Origin: Acidipila rosea
GTDB taxonomy: Bacteria > Acidobacteriota > Terriglobia > Terriglobales > Acidobacteriaceae
Length of the DNA stretch: 64,000 nt
Assembly: GCF_004339725.1 (NCBI RefSeq)
Contig: NZ_SMGK01000003.1
Span: forward strand, 131,380-195,379
Reading direction: 5' to 3'
Below, in pieces: positions 34,916 through 42,969 of the stretch (position 1 is the first letter of the stretch; the number at the start of each line of letters is the position of its first letter). Both the position numbers and the translations under genes were made by a program. The notes under the pieces are model-generated. The model saw only the letters and a list, made by a program, of their open reading frames with translations, was not told the DNA's origin and did not search any database.

Positions 34916-35602
34916 ATGAGCGCAGTCCGAACCATAGCTTCTTTAGTTGACGACATCGATCAACGGATCGCCCGGCAGCACCTGCTTTCGCATCCGTTTT
35001 ACCAGGCATGGTCGCGGGGTGAACTCTCCCGCGCTGCCCTCAGCGATTACGCCGCCCAGTACTACCATCATGTTGCAGCCTTTCCGACCTATCTGTCGGC
35101 GGTACATGCGCAGACTACCGATCCTCTCGTCCGGCGCCAGATCCTGAGCAATCTGATCGACGAAGAAGCCGGAGATCCCAATCACCCCGAACTCTGGCTG
35201 CGCTTTGCCGAGAGCCTTGGGCTCGATGCGGCAAGTGTCCAGGCGGGCGACATGTGGCCTGCGACAAAGTCGCTCATCGAGCGCTTTCGCGTCTGCTGCA
35301 GCGAACGCGGCACTACTGCAGGCCTGGCTGCGCTCTATGCCTACGAGAGCCAGATTCCCGCTGTGTCAGAGAAAAAGATCGACGGGCTCAAGCAGTTCTA
35401 CGGCTTCAAGGATCCTGCCGATTACCAGTATTTCTCCGTGCATATTGAAGCTGACCAGGAACATGCCGCGGTCGAACGGCAGCAGCTTGAACGCATAGCG
35501 AGCGAGCAGGATGTTGCAGCAGTGCACCAGTCTGCGCAGGAAGTGCTCGATGGTCTCTATGGACTCTTGAGCGCGGTTTGCGAGAGGCATTCCATCCAGT
35601 AA
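34916..35602 (+). CDS. CADD-like haem-oxygenase-fold di-metal protein (probable pABA synthase)
   Basis: A 228-residue helical protein of the TenA/PqqC superfamily, closest in motifs to CADD (Chlamydia CT610). The ATG at 34916 has GAGGAGAAAG upstream. The metal set fits with a constant shift of two from the Chlamydia numbering I recall: E83, H90, E144, H176, D180 and H183 (HIEADQEH). The residues recalled as needed for pABA formation also align: Y29 in HPFYQAW, Y45 in LSDYAAQYY and K154 in SQIPAVSEKK. In Chlamydia CADD converts its own tyrosine to p-aminobenzoate for folate synthesis. That role is inferred here. Generic names such as TenA-like or PqqC-like are less specific. Confidence 0.8.
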   Translation: MSAVRTIASLVDDIDQRIARQHLLSHPFYQAWSRGELSRAALSDYAAQYYHHVAAFPTYLSAVHAQTTDPLVRRQILSNLIDEEAGDPNHPELWLRFAESLGLDAASVQAGDMWPATKSLIERFRVCCSERGTTAGLAALYAYESQIPAVSEKKIDGLKQFYGFKDPADYQYFSVHIEADQEHAAVERQQLERIASEQDVAAVHQSAQEVLDGLYGLLSAVCERHSIQ

Positions 35603-35608
35603 TCTTCA

Positions 35609-35639
35609 GCACCCACACTTGCGTATCCGGTGTGGGTGC
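35609..35639. terminator. Ten-bp perfect hairpin after the CADD-like gene
   Basis: GCACCCACAC (35609-35618) pairs with GTGTGGGTGC (35630-35639) around an 11-base loop. It sits between convergent genes; no T-run follows. Confidence 0.5.
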
Positions 35640-35665
35640 ATCCGCTCTCCCGCATACAACGGTGA

Positions 35666-37084
35666 TTACGCTCTCTTCGCGGGAGTCTCACTGGCAGAGC
35701 CTGCTCCGCTCCTGGTGTCGCCTGACGCAGGCTTATTTTCTTTTACTGGCGGGGCGACGCCGCTTTGCCTACTCCAGCCGGGCAGCACCTCATTGCCGGT
35801 AATGAGGCGAGCGCCGCGCTTGAAGAAGAAATAATTCCACCCCCAGGAAAACATCACGGCGATCCGGTTGCGAAATCCAATCAGGAAAAAAATGTGAATT
35901 GTGAGCCACGTTAACCAGGCCGGGAAGCCGCCCCAGTGCGCCTTGAAGGGCCATTTAATCTGCGCTACCGCAGACATGCGTCCGATGGTTGCCATGTCGC
36001 CTTTATCGAAGTAGCGGAAGGCAGTGCGCCTGCGCCCATCCAGATCTGCGCGAACCATTCGGCCTACGTGGTCGCCCATTTGCATGGCAGGCTGCGCGAC
36101 ACCCGGCACCTGTTTGCCGTCCTGGGTGAAATGGGCAAGATCCCCACAGACAAAAATCTCCGGATGCCCCGCTGGATTCAGCGTTTCGTTCACCATGACA
36201 CAGCCACGCCTGTCAGTCTCGACCCCCAGCAGTTTGCCCAGCGGCGAGGCCTGCACTCCCGCGCCCCAGAGGGTCACGACGGAATCGATGCGCTGCTCCC
36301 CGATCATGACGTACCCGGGTTTCACATCTGAGACCTGCATCCCGGTGTGGACCTCGACGCCAAGCCGCGTCAGTTCCTCCATTGCCTTTAGGGAAAGATC
36401 ATCCGGGTAGGAGGGCAGGATGCGCGGGCCGCCCTCAAGCAACAGCACCCGGGCCTTGGTTGGGTCAATGTGGCGGAAATCGTGGCGCATGTAAATGCGT
36501 GAAATATCAGCAATCGCACCAGCCAGTTCGACTCCCGTTGGGCCGCCTCCGATCACCACGAAGTTGAGTGGAGGATGAGTGCCCGTCTCCAGCATCTGCC
36601 GTTCGGCCAGCTCGAAGGCGAGCAGCACGCGGCGGCGAATCTCCGTCGCATCTTCCACTGTCTTGAGCCCCGGAGCTGCCTCCTCCCAATCATTGTGGCC
36701 GAAGTAGGAATGCGTAGAGCCAGTAGCCAGCACCAGATAGTCGTAGTCCATCGCAGCGCCGCTCTTGAAGAAGACGCGATGCTCCTCGAGATTGAAGTTG
36801 ATGGCCTCATCCATCAACACCTCTACATTGCTCTTGCCGCTGAAGATGGTCCGAATCGGCGTAGCGATATCAGCCGGAGAGAGTACGGCCAGCGCAACCT
36901 GGTAGAGAAGCGGCTGAAAGGTGTGGTGGTTGCGGCGATCAATGATGCTGATGTCGACAGGAAGGTCCAGGAGCCCCTTCACCGCATGGATACCGGCGAA
37001 ACCGCCTCCCAGCACAACCACGCGCGGCCGCCGGCCTGCTTCAATCGCCGGAATTCTTACTGCGCCATTGCCTGTTGCCGCCAT
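35666..37084 (-). CDS. ndh: Type II NADH dehydrogenase (NDH-2)
   Basis: A 472-residue flavoprotein that passes electrons from NADH to quinone without pumping protons. The FAD motif VVLGGGFAGIHAVKGL, the FQPLLYQVA segment that contacts the flavin, DYLVLATGSTHSYFG and the NAD motif FVVIGGGPTGVELAGAI are present, as is VFVCGDLAHF near the second FAD site. A hydrophobic C-terminal stretch (WLTWLTIHIFFLIGF) anchors it to the membrane, and a Ser/Gly/Lys tail ends it. It is monocistronic and convergent with the CADD-like gene. Confidence 0.93.
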   Translation of the reverse strand: MAATGNGAVRIPAIEAGRRPRVVVLGGGFAGIHAVKGLLDLPVDISIIDRRNHHTFQPLLYQVALAVLSPADIATPIRTIFSGKSNVEVLMDEAINFNLEEHRVFFKSGAAMDYDYLVLATGSTHSYFGHNDWEEAAPGLKTVEDATEIRRRVLLAFELAERQMLETGTHPPLNFVVIGGGPTGVELAGAIADISRIYMRHDFRHIDPTKARVLLLEGGPRILPSYPDDLSLKAMEELTRLGVEVHTGMQVSDVKPGYVMIGEQRIDSVVTLWGAGVQASPLGKLLGVETDRRGCVMVNETLNPAGHPEIFVCGDLAHFTQDGKQVPGVAQPAMQMGDHVGRMVRADLDGRRRTAFRYFDKGDMATIGRMSAVAQIKWPFKAHWGGFPAWLTWLTIHIFFLIGFRNRIAVMFSWGWNYFFFKRGARLITGNEVLPGWSRQSGVAPPVKENKPASGDTRSGAGSASETPAKRA

Positions 37085-37192
37085 CGAGTCTTCTCCTCTG
37101 AAAATCTCTGCCGAATCCGCACTTTGCGCGTGGCGCTACAACGAGAGATGCACATTGCCGTCCTGAGGTTCAGGGATGTTGGTCAATCTGGA

Positions 37193-37780
37193 TCAACATC
37201 GTCGCAACATTTCCGGTGACGGCGAGCACATCAAGACGTGTGGGCTGCCTTGTGCCGGTGATGCGACCGGATAGAGCCGGTTGAGTGCAGCCACATCGTC
37301 GGTGCGCAGCCGGTTGGCGTCCGGCATGCACGAGCTCAGCATGGAGGTGCACAGCCGCTCGATGGGGTGCATTAGCGGCCAGCCTGCGAGGCCATCCTCA
37401 GTGATGCTGCCGCTCGCGAACATCTGCTCGTTGGCCTGCGACCAGTCGAGGCCAAGAATTCGGCCAAAGCCGCGAATCATCTTGTACTGGAGGGTCGGAA
37501 GCTCATCCACCGTCTGCGCGCAGAGGCCATTCACCAGCATCAGAGCGTGCACGATGCTTCCATTGGTGGCTATTTTGTCGATCTGGGTGAGGACGGCGGA
37601 CTTCGCGCATCCGGAAGGTAAGCTTGCGCCCGTGCCGTATATCGCATTGATAACTGAGCCATCCGCATCATAGATCACGCCGGCCGGCGCTGATTCATGA
37701 GAAGAAACTAAGACACGAAAATCCCGTGGTTCCAGTGCGGGAAGCGGTGAATACGGCTTCCCGTTTCGGGAACGGAAACA
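37193..37780 (-). pseudogene. Remnant of a large secreted matrixin-like protein
   Basis: The open frame runs from a TAA just above 37780 to a stop at 37193. No plausible start lies at its head, and the protein-like text begins before the first GTG (37678): RDFRVLVSS, then GVIYDADGSVINAIYG. A metalloprotease-like helix region reads LMLVNGLCAQTVDELP and MIRGFGRILGLDWSQANEQM. The stretch WPLMHPIERLC, then LRTDDVAALNRLYPV, follows. It matches an internal slice of large acidobacterial secreted proteins as I remember them; the C-terminus turns into unrelated residues (SPHVLMCSPSPEMLRRC). Both ends therefore look truncated. No HExxH zinc motif is visible. Confidence 0.6.
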
Positions 37781-37807
37781 TTAGAAAATTCTTGGCGTAA
37801 AGATTTG

Positions 37808-38008
37808 CTAAATCTCAGGGAAGAAATCAAAAAATGCATCGATGCTCTGCTTCAGCTGCGCCTCTATCTGCTCGCGGCTGCCTTCGAGAAGGTGCATGGT
37901 CACACGTGCGGAGTTGCCGTTCTTCAGTTCAATGGGGGCTTCGCCGACTGCTGCGATCTCATCCGAGGGCAACAGTCGCAATCCGTAAACAAGAGTCAGG
38001 TTTGCCAT
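37808..38008 (-). CDS. Small conserved hypothetical protein
   Basis: A 66-residue protein beginning MANLTLVYGLRLLPSDE and ending FDFFPEI, with an amphipathic C-terminal helix (GSREQIEAQLKQSIDAFF). No signal or membrane segment is seen. An in-frame ATG at 38017 is also possible. It is divergent from trxB across about 74 bp. Composition and regular structure argue for coding; no function is assigned. Confidence 0.6.
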   Translation of the reverse strand: MANLTLVYGLRLLPSDEIAAVGEAPIELKNGNSARVTMHLLEGSREQIEAQLKQSIDAFFDFFPEI

Positions 38009-38082
38009 GGCCAACATCTTATCCCTGTCGGAGCGGGTAGCGTGCAGCGTCCGGCCATTTACAATCGAAAGCGAACGCTCTT

Positions 38083-39018
38083 ATGTCAGAAACTATTCGC
38101 GATACCGTCATTCTAGGCTCCGGCTGTGCGGGGCTTACGGCAGCCATCTACTCGGCTCGTGCCAACCTGAACCCGCTGGTCCTGGAAGGCCATGAACCGG
38201 GTGGACAGCTCTCCATCACGACCCTGGTGGAGAACTTTCCCGGTTGGCCGGAAGGCATTCAAGGTCCGCAGCTTATTGAAAACATGAAGCTGCAGGCGGC
38301 TCGCTTTGGCGCCGAATACAAGATGGCGCACCTGGTTTCGGTTGATCTCTCCAAGCGGCCTTTTGCTCTGAACCTGGGCCGGGAAACGGTCCATACCCGG
38401 ACGCTGATTATCGCCACCGGGGCATCGGCTCGCTGGCTGGGCTTGCCTTCCGAGCAGGCGCTGATTGGCCACGGTGTGAGTTCCTGCGCGACCTGCGACG
38501 GGTTTTTCTTCTCCGGCAAGGAGATAGCCGTCGTCGGCGGCGGCGATTCCGCGATGGAAGAGGCGCTGTTTCTCACGCGCTTCGCTACCAAGGTGACCAT
38601 CATCCATCGCAGCGGTCAGTTCCGCGCCTCCAAGATCATGCTCGAACGCGCGATGGCGCATGCCAGCATCCAGTTCCTGACCAACACGATCGTTGAGGAA
38701 GTGCTGGGCGTCGAGCAGAAGGAAGTCAGCGGTCTGCGGCTTCGCGACCGCATCAATGGAGTGGAGTCGGTGCTGCCGGTGAGCGGGCTTTTCCTCGGCA
38801 TCGGTCACGAGCCGAACGCGAAGATGTTCACCGGCCAGATTGACCTCGATGACGATGGCTATGTGAAGACCCACGATTACGTCTTCACCCGCGTCCCCGG
38901 CGTCTTCGCCTGCGGGGACGTGCAGGACCGCCGCTACCGTCAGGCGATTACCGCGGCCGGCTCCGGCTGCGCCGCGGCACTTGAAGTTGAGAAGTACCTG
39001 GAAGAGCACGGCCGATAA
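38083..39018 (+). CDS. trxB: Thioredoxin reductase
   Basis: A 311-residue FAD/NADPH flavoprotein that reduces thioredoxin. The FAD motif GSGCAGLTAAIYSAR, the redox pair C135-ATC138 in SSCATCDG, the NADPH motif GGGDSAMEEA and the second FAD segment VFACGDVQDRRYRQAITAAGSGCAAAL are present in the expected order. The length is typical. No thioredoxin gene lies in the window. The gene is followed by a strong hairpin. Confidence 0.95.
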   Translation: MSETIRDTVILGSGCAGLTAAIYSARANLNPLVLEGHEPGGQLSITTLVENFPGWPEGIQGPQLIENMKLQAARFGAEYKMAHLVSVDLSKRPFALNLGRETVHTRTLIIATGASARWLGLPSEQALIGHGVSSCATCDGFFFSGKEIAVVGGGDSAMEEALFLTRFATKVTIIHRSGQFRASKIMLERAMAHASIQFLTNTIVEEVLGVEQKEVSGLRLRDRINGVESVLPVSGLFLGIGHEPNAKMFTGQIDLDDDGYVKTHDYVFTRVPGVFACGDVQDRRYRQAITAAGSGCAAALEVEKYLEEHGR

Positions 39019-39027
39019 CGACAGAGT

Positions 39028-39065
39028 TCATCTCGCCTCGCCGCGTCAGCGACGAGGCGGGATGA
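39028..39065. terminator. Long hairpin after trxB
   Basis: TCATCTCGCCTCG (39028-39040) pairs with CGAGGCGGGATGA (39053-39065) with one T-G wobble around a 12-base loop. It lies between convergent trxB and the DUF503 gene and lacks a T-run. Confidence 0.5.
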
Positions 39066-39071
39066 TCCAAG

Positions 39072-39383
39072 TCATTCGTTCTCGCCGTCTGCCTCGATAA
39101 ATTCCCACCATAGCTCCGTCACCTGCGCACCGAGTCCATTGGTGATGCGGTTGGTGGCGTCTTCGACCTGCTTCATCAAGCCGGAAAGATAATCGCGCGA
39201 GCGCGAAATGGCGACGACGCCGAGTGTTGCGGACTGCCAGGTAACAGCCTCATCCATTTCCGCAATGGAGATGTTGAAGCCGTGGCCCAGCTTTTCCTTC
39301 AGGCTGCGCACTACTTGGCGGCGATCTTTCAAGGACGCCGCATTCTCGATGCGCAGTTCAATGGTCATGGCGGCAATGGGCAT
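39072..39383 (-). CDS. DUF503/YlxP-family protein
   Basis: A 103-residue small protein with the family pattern MTIELRIENAASLKDRRQVVRSLKEKL, then FNISIAEMD and LGVVAISRSRDYLSGLM. YlxP/DUF503 genes normally lie in the infB-rbfA region and are linked to ribosome function; here it directly follows the fusion gene with no gap. No partner translation gene is nearby, so the context does not clarify its role. Confidence 0.85.
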   Translation of the reverse strand: MPIAAMTIELRIENAASLKDRRQVVRSLKEKLGHGFNISIAEMDEAVTWQSATLGVVAISRSRDYLSGLMKQVEDATNRITNGLGAQVTELWWEFIEADGENE

Positions 39384-42300
39384 CTACGAACCAGCCGTGA
39401 TCTTGTCTGTCTCCTTGGACATCTTTGCGGTGCGCTCCAGCTTGTCCCAGGCGAAGGGGCGCCCATCGATAGCGCGCTTGATCGTCTTGAAAAGCACCAG
39501 CGAGAAGAGCTGCCGGTAGGCAAAGCGCTGCAGCCAGATGTGAAAGAGCAGCCAGCCGTCACCTTTGTTGGCAGGGTGCCTGCGCTCCAGGGAGAAGGCG
39601 AGCGTGGATGTAACGAAGTCGATGACCAGGAATGCAAGGAAGTAGGTCAGCAGCTTCTCAAAGCTGGCGGCGCTGGCTGCTTCCGGGTGGAAGTGACGAT
39701 CCCAGAGATACTGCACCGTGCCTGCTATAAACATCAGGTCGATGAAAGGCGAGACGAGCGGCAGCAGTATCTGGAAGATGAGAATATTCGGCAGTGCGAA
39801 CAGGCCCATTGCGCGGTTTGTCCTGAAGGCATGCTTGTGCTTGAAGACAGCCTGCAGAATGCCGAAGGACCAGCGGAAGCGCTGGCGCATGAGACCATTT
39901 GCCGTGACAGGAGCCTCGGTAAAGGCCAGGGCGCGATCTTCATAGATGACCTTGTATCCCTGCTCGAGCAGGTTCATGGTCAGATCAGCATCTTCGGCGA
40001 CCGTGTTGATCGGGTAGCATCCACCCTTCACCACGGCTGATGTGCGCCATGCGCCGATCGCGCCTGGCACAACCGTGACGATGTTGAAGAGGTCGAGCGC
40101 GCGCCGTTCAAAGTTCTGGCTGGTGATGTATTCGAGCGCCTGCCAGCGTGTCCACAGGTTGACCTTGTTGCCCACCTTGGCGTTGCCTGCGACAGCTCCG
40201 ATCTTTGGATCGGCGAAGTGGCAGACGAGCTTCGAGATTGCGTCCGGAGCGATGACGGTATCGGCATCGATGCCGACGTAGAACTCTTCCTCAAGCTGGC
40301 GAACAGCGTAATTGAGCGCCTCGGCCTTGCCTGCATTCTGCTTGCTCAGAACGGTGACGTAGCCGGAGGCAATCTCCGCAGCGTATGCCTCGCGCGCAAC
40401 CGCGACGGTACGATCTTTTGAGCCGTCATCGATGACGATGATGCGGAGATTTTTGTAGTCCGAGTTCATCACCGAGCGCACCGTACGCACGATGACCTTC
40501 TCTTCGTTATAGGCAGGAATGAGCACGGCCACCCGCGGTTCAAACTTGCCGGGGAGGATTTTTCTCCTGCGCAGGCGGTCGATCAGCGCGAAGATGCCGA
40601 CGAGGATCAGTCGCGCGCTCATCAGTACATCGCCGATGTAGAAAATATCGACGACGAAATTTCTGAAGAACGAAATCACGAAGAAGGCGACTGCATCGAC
40701 GCGCGCCGGCCAGCGCATTCTGGGCGAGATCGGCGGCATGACCTCGGCAGTTGTCTTACCCATCAGCTCTGAGACGGGCACAATCTGGTAGCCCTTGGAT
40801 CGCAGCGTGGTGATGAGCATCGGCAGCGCAGCCACGGTTGCAGAGCGGTCGCCACCGCCGTCGTGCATCAGGATGATGCTGCCGCGCTTCCACGAGGCAT
40901 TTGGATCCTGCATTGCGGCGAGCGAGCTGAGAACCGCGTTGGTGATCTCCTGCGGCGATTTGCGCGGATGCTCGTTCCAGTCGTCGGTGTCGATCTTGTT
41001 GCCGATGATGGTGTAGCCCATCTGCTGAATGCGATAGGCAGGCGCGGCCTGGTCGTTAGTGTCAGGCTCCTGGTCGATCGAGTAAGGAGGCCGGAAATAG
41101 AGTGGCTGCAGGCCGAGTTCGGCGGCAAAGAGCCGCTCCGTCAGGTTTAGCTCCAGCTCCAGCTGGCGCTGCGAGATTTCACTGATGTCCGGATGCGTGA
41201 AGGTGTGATTGCCGATCTCGTGGCCTTCACGCACATAACGCTTGAGCAGTCCAATGTTGTCTTCTGCCTGCGACCCGATGACCATGAACGTGGCCTTGAC
41301 GTCGTACTTCTTCAATACATCAAGAATTTTCGGAGTCCACGTCGGGTCCGGACCATCGTCAAAGCTCAGCGCTACCTTCTTCGGACTGTAGCCATACTGG
41401 CGAATGGAATACGACGCCGGGAGCGCCGTCATGTGTTCGTCAGTGATGGTGAAGTTATCCGAGTCCATGTCCACAGTGCGGGAGCCCGAATGAGGCTTCG
41501 ACACGATGCGCAGGATGTCGCCCTCACCATCCGTATTTACATCGTTGCCGGGCGGCACATTTTTGAGCAGCTGCGGCGCGTCCTTGCTGCCCGGGTGATC
41601 CCAGACAGACCAGAGCGAGCCATCCTCTTCGCCCAGACGCCAGAGCGCAAAGGTACGCAGGCCCATCTGCCGTGCGGCGCGCAGTTCGTTGAGCGCTGTA
41701 ACGCCGTCGAGGAACCACACCTGGTGGCGCACATGCGCGTCTTCATCGTCATAGGCGAAGTGAGCGTTCAGCTCATCACCCTCAAGGTGTACATCCGCAT
41801 CCGAGTCCGCCGCCCGCTGCCATGCCTCCTGCACGGTAAGGTCGTCGACATCGAGCGCCTTCTGTGAGGCGGGTTTGCCTTTCTCCGGCAGTGGCACGGA
41901 CCAGTCATAGCCATAGTTGCCGATGGCGCAGATCAGCTTCTCTTTCGGAACAACTGTCAGTACACGGGTCAGGTTGCCCTCGAACCAGTCCTCGGCTGCG
42001 ATGGGGCCCGGACCGCTCGACTCCTCATGCTGGTCATAGTTCATGAGGATGATGCCGTCGCTGTTATTCGCAATGGCCCTCAGGGTCGCATCCTCGGCGC
42101 TCACCTGCATGTTTACGTAGAGGCGCAGATTCTTTGCATGGAAGTCGTGGTAGATCTCGCCGATCCACTCTGCGTAGAGCTTCTGGTCCTTGTCCGGCAC
42201 TTCTTCAAAATCGAGCGCGATGCCACGGTAGCTGGGAGAAGCGTAGAGAAACTTGTCGAGCTGATGGTGCAGTGCCTCTCGCGCTTGCCGGTCTTCGAGC

Positions 42301-42887
42301 ATCCTGCCGATCACATCTCCGTTCCACGTGCCGGAGACAGTGTCGTAGTCATTGAGCATGGGAAAGATCTCGGTGCTTTCCTTGGCCGCTTCAATGACGT
42401 GATGTACGCGATTCTGGGGATCGATGCCGTGGACGCCATTCTGATCGACCACATCGTAGAACTGCACAGGGGCAAGGGAAGTTGCAGCCCGCAGTTTGCC
42501 GTCAGGCGAGATGACGTGCAGCCAGTCCGGAAAGAGCATATCGATCTGGTGGATATGCGCCTTCAAGGAAGAATAGCTGGGCTCATCGTTGACATAGAAA
42601 GCGGCGCGGACGCCCTCATCCTGATTCAGAACAATATCGGACGGCCTGCGGCGGCCACGGCGCGAGGTCTGCCGCGCGAGGCTCTTCTTCAGGTCCGTCT
42701 GTCTCTCACGCAGCGCGCGGTAGTTGCGCTTCTGCGATGGCAGCAGCAACTCCGGCAGCGTCTGCTTCTTCACAACACTGAAAAAGAAAACGACCAGCAC
42801 AATTGTCGATACGACGGCCGTCACGTCAAAAATGCGCCTCAGACGCTTCCAGCGCTTTCGCTGCGGATCGTAGAAAACCTGCTTCAT
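39384..42887 (-). CDS. Tripartite GH18-like / NodB deacetylase / GT2 glycosyltransferase fusion
   Basis: About 1167 residues from the ATG at 42887, which has GGGGG six bases upstream and begins MKQVFYDPQRKRW; an earlier in-frame ATG at 43052 would add an unlikely head that overlaps the divergent gene. Order: one membrane helix (about 23-38); a GH18-like domain (about 90-430) with D226 and E228 in GIALDFEE; a NodB domain with SFDDGPD (508-514) and HTFTH (561-565); membrane helices; a family-2 transferase with AYNEE, D820 in DDGSKD, DAD (874-876) and QRFRW (1002-1006); then C-terminal helices. The parts could make, deacetylate and cleave one beta-1,4-GlcNAc-type polymer, as in PgaB/PgaC systems. 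The substrate is inferred. Confidence 0.88.
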   Translation of the reverse strand: MKQVFYDPQRKRWKRLRRIFDVTAVVSTIVLVVFFFSVVKKQTLPELLLPSQKRNYRALRERQTDLKKSLARQTSRRGRRRPSDIVLNQDEGVRAAFYVNDEPSYSSLKAHIHQIDMLFPDWLHVISPDGKLRAATSLAPVQFYDVVDQNGVHGIDPQNRVHHVIEAAKESTEIFPMLNDYDTVSGTWNGDVIGRMLEDRQAREALHHQLDKFLYASPSYRGIALDFEEVPDKDQKLYAEWIGEIYHDFHAKNLRLYVNMQVSAEDATLRAIANNSDGIILMNYDQHEESSGPGPIAAEDWFEGNLTRVLTVVPKEKLICAIGNYGYDWSVPLPEKGKPASQKALDVDDLTVQEAWQRAADSDADVHLEGDELNAHFAYDDEDAHVRHQVWFLDGVTALNELRAARQMGLRTFALWRLGEEDGSLWSVWDHPGSKDAPQLLKNVPPGNDVNTDGEGDILRIVSKPHSGSRTVDMDSDNFTITDEHMTALPASYSIRQYGYSPKKVALSFDDGPDPTWTPKILDVLKKYDVKATFMVIGSQAEDNIGLLKRYVREGHEIGNHTFTHPDISEISQRQLELELNLTERLFAAELGLQPLYFRPPYSIDQEPDTNDQAAPAYRIQQMGYTIIGNKIDTDDWNEHPRKSPQEITNAVLSSLAAMQDPNASWKRGSIILMHDGGGDRSATVAALPMLITTLRSKGYQIVPVSELMGKTTAEVMPPISPRMRWPARVDAVAFFVISFFRNFVVDIFYIGDVLMSARLILVGIFALIDRLRRRKILPGKFEPRVAVLIPAYNEEKVIVRTVRSVMNSDYKNLRIIVIDDGSKDRTVAVAREAYAAEIASGYVTVLSKQNAGKAEALNYAVRQLEEEFYVGIDADTVIAPDAISKLVCHFADPKIGAVAGNAKVGNKVNLWTRWQALEYITSQNFERRALDLFNIVTVVPGAIGAWRTSAVVKGGCYPINTVAEDADLTMNLLEQGYKVIYEDRALAFTEAPVTANGLMRQRFRWSFGILQAVFKHKHAFRTNRAMGLFALPNILIFQILLPLVSPFIDLMFIAGTVQYLWDRHFHPEAASAASFEKLLTYFLAFLVIDFVTSTLAFSLERRHPANKGDGWLLFHIWLQRFAYRQLFSLVLFKTIKRAIDGRPFAWDKLERTAKMSKETDKITAGS

Positions 42888-42969
42888 TTGCCCCCGGGCA
42901 CCTTGATTAAACCCTATGAATAGGGTACTAGACGGCCACTTTGAAGTCGCCTTGATATGATTCATTTCC

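Noticed and set aside
42027..42923. A 298-codon plus-strand frame opposite the fusion gene
   Set aside because: Antisense to the GH18-like domain; composition is that of a shadow and no ribosome site supports it.
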